Assembly (NCBI GenBank): GCA_013152585.1 | Contig: JAADGC010000168.1 | Span: forward strand, 1-34,463 | Length of the DNA: 34,463 nucleotides | Direction of reading: 5' to 3' | From: Chloroflexota bacterium | Lineage (GTDB): Bacteria; Chloroflexota; Anaerolineae; J102 | Shown here: one piece after another, positions 31,326-34,463 of the stretch | Layout of the letters: each line of letters begins with the position of its first letter | How positions within the stretch are numbered: position 1 is the stretch's first letter | Notes under the pieces: model-generated | The model's database searches: none | Told to the model about the DNA's origin: nothing | What the model saw: the letters and a program-made list of their open reading frames with translations, nothing else | Translations under genes and position numbers: made by a program

Positions 31326-34292
31326 ATGTCTCCAAGCGCTCTCCGTTTTCCCCAAATTCCCGACGCGACCTTTAAGGTGTTCCATGAACTGATGCCGCAT
31401 AAGGTGCGCGATGTCTTGCTGGTCTCTACCCCGTACGATGCCTGGATGTTGGAAGAAGATGGGCGCCTGTCGGAACGCATTGTCAACGAGTATCGGGGGC
31501 TGAACCTCAGCCGTCCCCCGCGGCTGACGTGGGTGGCATCGGCCGAAAAAGCCCTGGCGATGTTAGCACAGCGGCCCTACGATATGGTGATTACCATGCC
31601 GCGTCTGGCCGATATGGATGCTTACATGCTGGGCACAGAAATTAAGAAGATAAAAGCAGACATGCCGGTGATCGTACTCTCGCACGGTCTGGCGCCACTG
31701 GATATTGATTTTTCCACCTCGCAACGTCCGCGAGGCATCGATCGCCACTTCGTATGGTTCGGCAATGCCGACCTGCTGCTGGCGCTGGTTAAAAACACGG
31801 AAGACCAATGGAACGTCGAGAACGACACCGAGGCCGCCCGCGTGCGCGTTATTCTTTTTGTAGAAAACTCCCCCATTCATCTATCGATTCTGTTGCCGCT
31901 CTTGTACAAAGAATTGGTGAGTCAAACCCGTGCTGTTTTGGAAGGCACGTTGAACGAGGAACACCGTTTGCTGACGATGCGCGCCCGGCCCAAGATCTTG
32001 TTGGCCGAGAATTATGAACGGGCCTGGCAGCTTTTCACCCAATTCGAGCCTTATGTGCTGGGGGTGATCTCGGATGTGGAATTTTCGCGCAAGGGGGTGC
32101 TTGATAAGCGTGCGGGCATAAAACTATTGCAGGCTGTTCGCAAGCAGCGTTTCGATATCCCCTTGTTGCTCACCAGCTCCAATTCGCGCAACGTGGTGTC
32201 GGCACAACGCTTACAGGCTGCGTTTGTGGATAAAACCTCACCCTCGCTGCGCGAAGACCTGCACAGCTTTTTTAAGTATAGTCTGGCCTTTGGTGATTTC
32301 ATCTTTCGCGTGCCCGATGGCGCCGAAGTGGGTCGGGCCTGGGATTTGCGTTCATTGGAGCGGGCACTGCGCACCGTGCCTGATAAAAGCATTCTCTATC
32401 ATGGCAGCCGTAACGATTTTTCGCGCTGGCTGTTTACGCGTACCGAAACCGTGCTGGCCACCTACATGCGTGATATTGTCATCGCTGACTACGTCGAGGT
32501 CAGCGCTTTGCGGCATCATATGATCACCGTGCTTCATGCCCACCGTCGTGAACGTCAGCGGGGGATTGTGGCCGACTTCGATGCCCGCGATATCGATCCG
32601 GTCATCCGTTTTTACAAGTTGGGTAAAGGATCGCTGGGCGGCAAAGGTCGGGGGTTGGCCTTCCTGAGCTGGTTGCTGCGTCAACGCCAGGATCTACGGC
32701 AGAAATATGGTGCCGTCCGCTTGTTCGTTCCCCGCACGCTCGTCATTTCCACCGAGATATTTGAAGACTTTGTGGCTCAAAACCACCTGCACTATCTGGC
32801 AGAAGAGGATCTGCCCGATCAGGAAATCGCCAGCCGGTTTATCCACGGCGTCTTTCCCAAAGGCGTCACCAGCGACCTGCGTGCCTATTTGGCTCAGATA
32901 CGCTATCCCCTGGCGGTGCGTTCCTCCAGTCTGCTGGAAGACGCCCAGTTTCGGGCGTATGCGGGACTATATCGCACTTACATGCTCCCCAACGAACATA
33001 CCAGTCTCGAACGCCGGCTGCATCACCTGCTACATGCCATCAGACTGGTTTATGCTTCCACCTATTTTCAAAGCCCCAAGGCCTTTTCTCAGCGGGTGGG
33101 ACGTCGTACCGAAGAAGAACAGATGGCGGTCATCCTCCAGCAGTTGATGGGCGAACAGCATGGCGACTATTTCTATCCTGTCCTGTCTGGTGTTGCTCAA
33201 TCTTATAATTATTATCCCTTCGCCCAGGTCAAGCCCGAAGACGGACTGGCGACCATCGCCGTGGGCCTGGGCCGGGCCGTGGTAGAAGGAGAACAGACAC
33301 TGCGATTTTCGCCCAGGCACCCCCAGGTGCTCCCCCAGCGTTCTTCTGTCGACCTCATTCTCGAAAACGCCCAGCGCTATTTTTATGCCCTGCGTATGGG
33401 CATCGATGCCCATGATCTCGACATCAGTGATCGCGAAAACTTGATCCGGCGCCAGATTGTCGATGCCGGCGACGAAGCCCCCATCCAGCGTGTCATCAGC
33501 ACCTACATTCCGGACGAACATCGCATTCGTGATACCAGCGCCGCTACCGGCTATCCGGTTGTGACCTTCGCCTCCATCCTCAAATACAAGCAATTTCCCC
33601 TGGCCGAGCTGCTGACCGATATTTTGGCCATGGGCTCCGAAAGTATGGGGGCGCCGGTCGAAATTGAATTCTCGGTCAACATGCGCCAGAACCCAAAATG
33701 CAAACCCGACTTCGCATTTCTGCAAATGCGGCCCATGACTGCCCGCGCCGAACTGGGCGTTGTCGATATCACCTATGAAGACATCCAGAAGGCCATCTGC
33801 TATGCCACCAAAGCTTTGGGAAATGGCATCAACAACGAGATAAGCGATATCGTATACGTGAAACCCGAGGCCTTTCGGCGCCAGCAAAGCCAAAGCGTTG
33901 CCGCCGAAATCAGCCATTTCAACGCCCTGCTGCTCCAGCAAAAGCGCAAATACATCCTCATTGGTCCCGGCCGCTGGGGCACAGCCGATCGCTGGTTGGG
34001 CATCCCCGTGCGCTGGCACGATATTTCGGGCGTGGGAGCGGTGATCGAAACACCCCTCGACGACCTCAATGTCGAACCCTCCCATGGTTCACACTTCTTT
34101 CACAACCTCATCACCCTGGGCATCAGCTATATCACAGTCAGCACCAAAGCTCCCGATCATTTGCAATGGGAATGGCTGACAGCGCAACCGATTCACAGCG
34201 AAACCCCCCACGTCGCTCACGTGCAACTACCCCGTCCCCTCACCCTCAAGGTGGATGGCCGCACATCGACCAGTGTGATCGTGGTTCCTTAA
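31326..34292 (+). CDS. PEP-synthase-like protein with two receiver-like domains
   Basis: A 988-aa protein. Two response-regulator-like domains open it: one about 28-150, where the acidic pocket and phospho-acceptor look replaced (LLVSTPYD, VITMPRL), and one about 172-300 that retains an Asp in GVISDVEF. From about 430 comes the PEP/pyruvate-binding ATP-grasp region of PEP synthase/PPDK: KLGKGSLGGKGRGLAFL and YPLAVRSSSLLEDAQFRAYAGLYRTY (about 528-553), then VEIEFSVN...FLQMRPM. The phosphohistidine swivel motif and the C-terminal PEP-binding barrel are missing; instead a conserved YILIGPGRWGTADRWLGIPVRW module (about 878-900) closes it. It is thus probably not a complete PEP synthase but a signalling or kinase-type relative. 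No clear Shine-Dalgarno precedes ATG 31326. Confidence 0.85.
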   Translation: MSPSALRFPQIPDATFKVFHELMPHKVRDVLLVSTPYDAWMLEEDGRLSERIVNEYRGLNLSRPPRLTWVASAEKALAMLAQRPYDMVITMPRLADMDAYMLGTEIKKIKADMPVIVLSHGLAPLDIDFSTSQRPRGIDRHFVWFGNADLLLALVKNTEDQWNVENDTEAARVRVILFVENSPIHLSILLPLLYKELVSQTRAVLEGTLNEEHRLLTMRARPKILLAENYERAWQLFTQFEPYVLGVISDVEFSRKGVLDKRAGIKLLQAVRKQRFDIPLLLTSSNSRNVVSAQRLQAAFVDKTSPSLREDLHSFFKYSLAFGDFIFRVPDGAEVGRAWDLRSLERALRTVPDKSILYHGSRNDFSRWLFTRTETVLATYMRDIVIADYVEVSALRHHMITVLHAHRRERQRGIVADFDARDIDPVIRFYKLGKGSLGGKGRGLAFLSWLLRQRQDLRQKYGAVRLFVPRTLVISTEIFEDFVAQNHLHYLAEEDLPDQEIASRFIHGVFPKGVTSDLRAYLAQIRYPLAVRSSSLLEDAQFRAYAGLYRTYMLPNEHTSLERRLHHLLHAIRLVYASTYFQSPKAFSQRVGRRTEEEQMAVILQQLMGEQHGDYFYPVLSGVAQSYNYYPFAQVKPEDGLATIAVGLGRAVVEGEQTLRFSPRHPQVLPQRSSVDLILENAQRYFYALRMGIDAHDLDISDRENLIRRQIVDAGDEAPIQRVISTYIPDEHRIRDTSAATGYPVVTFASILKYKQFPLAELLTDILAMGSESMGAPVEIEFSVNMRQNPKCKPDFAFLQMRPMTARAELGVVDITYEDIQKAICYATKALGNGINNEISDIVYVKPEAFRRQQSQSVAAEISHFNALLLQQKRKYILIGPGRWGTADRWLGIPVRWHDISGVGAVIETPLDDLNVEPSHGSHFFHNLITLGISYITVSTKAPDHLQWEWLTAQPIHSETPHVAHVQLPRPLTLKVDGRTSTSVIVVP

Positions 34293-34373
34293 ACGGAGCC
34301 CGGCGACGCTTGCCCTGAGCGCGATCGAAGGGTCATCACCAGGTGGTTTTCCAAAAAGTGATGCACACCCCGC

Positions 34374-34463
34374 ATGCCCTATTCCGATGATGTTACCTTC
34401 AACCGGCAAACTATCGTGCATGAACTGGCGCACGTGATCGATTGGCACAGCAGAATCAGGCTG
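34374..34463 (+). CDS. Possible zinc metallopeptidase, cut by window end
   Basis: From ATG 34374 the frame reads MPYSDDVTFNRQTIVHELAHVIDWHSRIRL and runs off the window. HELAH followed by VIDWH is an HExxH zinc-site signature. The signature is unusually near the start, so this could be a truncated gene, a remnant, or a gene whose true start is elsewhere; an in-frame stop lies at 34359-34361. No Shine-Dalgarno is visible. A palindromic CCCTGAGCG...CGAAGGG element (about 34312-34332) lies just upstream. Confidence 0.45.
   Translation, partial: MPYSDDVTFNRQTIVHELAHVIDWHSRIRL

Overview
The window looks like chromosomal DNA from a free-living bacterium, most plausibly a member of the Chloroflexota (Anaerolineae/Caldilineae type). 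That assignment is inference, from gene content (large lipoprotein alpha-2-macroglobulin, FemAB-type transferase, FmdB protein, PEP-synthase-like protein with receiver-like domains, DUF433/DUF5615 and TumE toxin-antitoxin pairs), from a fairly high GC content judged by eye, and from the T-box leader. There is no rRNA, CRISPR array, transposase or phage gene.

Region 1 (1-4930, + strand) is a branched-chain amino-acid block. A strong promoter (208-236) precedes a tRNA-Ala(CGC), then a T-box leader that has a second complete tRNA gene, tRNA-Ala(GGC), lodged between its Stem III-like hairpin and its antiterminator, then ilvE. A cupin gene, leuS and an intrinsic terminator follow. The tRNA inside the T-box is the most unusual thing in the window.

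Region 2 (5116-14168, - strand) is a compact three-gene run: a very large lipoprotein alpha-2-macroglobulin with an intact CTEQ thioester motif, an XdhC-family protein and an M28-type metallopeptidase. A methyltransferase diverges from it at 14495.

Region 3 (15421-18142) is more AT-rich and accessory in character. It holds a TumE-type toxin-antitoxin pair (-), an fmdB gene (-) and a DUF433/DUF5615 pair (+). Two related promoter-like segments in inverted orientation flank fmdB, each pointing at one of the toxin-antitoxin pairs.

Region 4 (18333-25437) holds rocD, then ubiD overlapping thpR (all -), then bcp, a flavin reductase, a FemAB-like transferase and a Crp/Fnr regulator (all +). Region 5 (25695-30610, -) holds an overlapping CBS / UroD-like / Nudix operon, a TrmA/RumA-like protein that has lost its catalytic residues, and gdhA with a terminator-shaped hairpin in its leader. 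Region 6 is a 988-aa PEP-synthase-like protein and the start of a possible zinc peptidase cut by the window edge.

Intergenic DNA is rich in small dispersed repeats. One is a 131-140 bp MITE-like element with imperfect terminal inverted repeats, present in two inverted copies (23354-23493 and 31183-31313); the second copy ends 12 bp before the start codon of the PEP-synthase-like gene.
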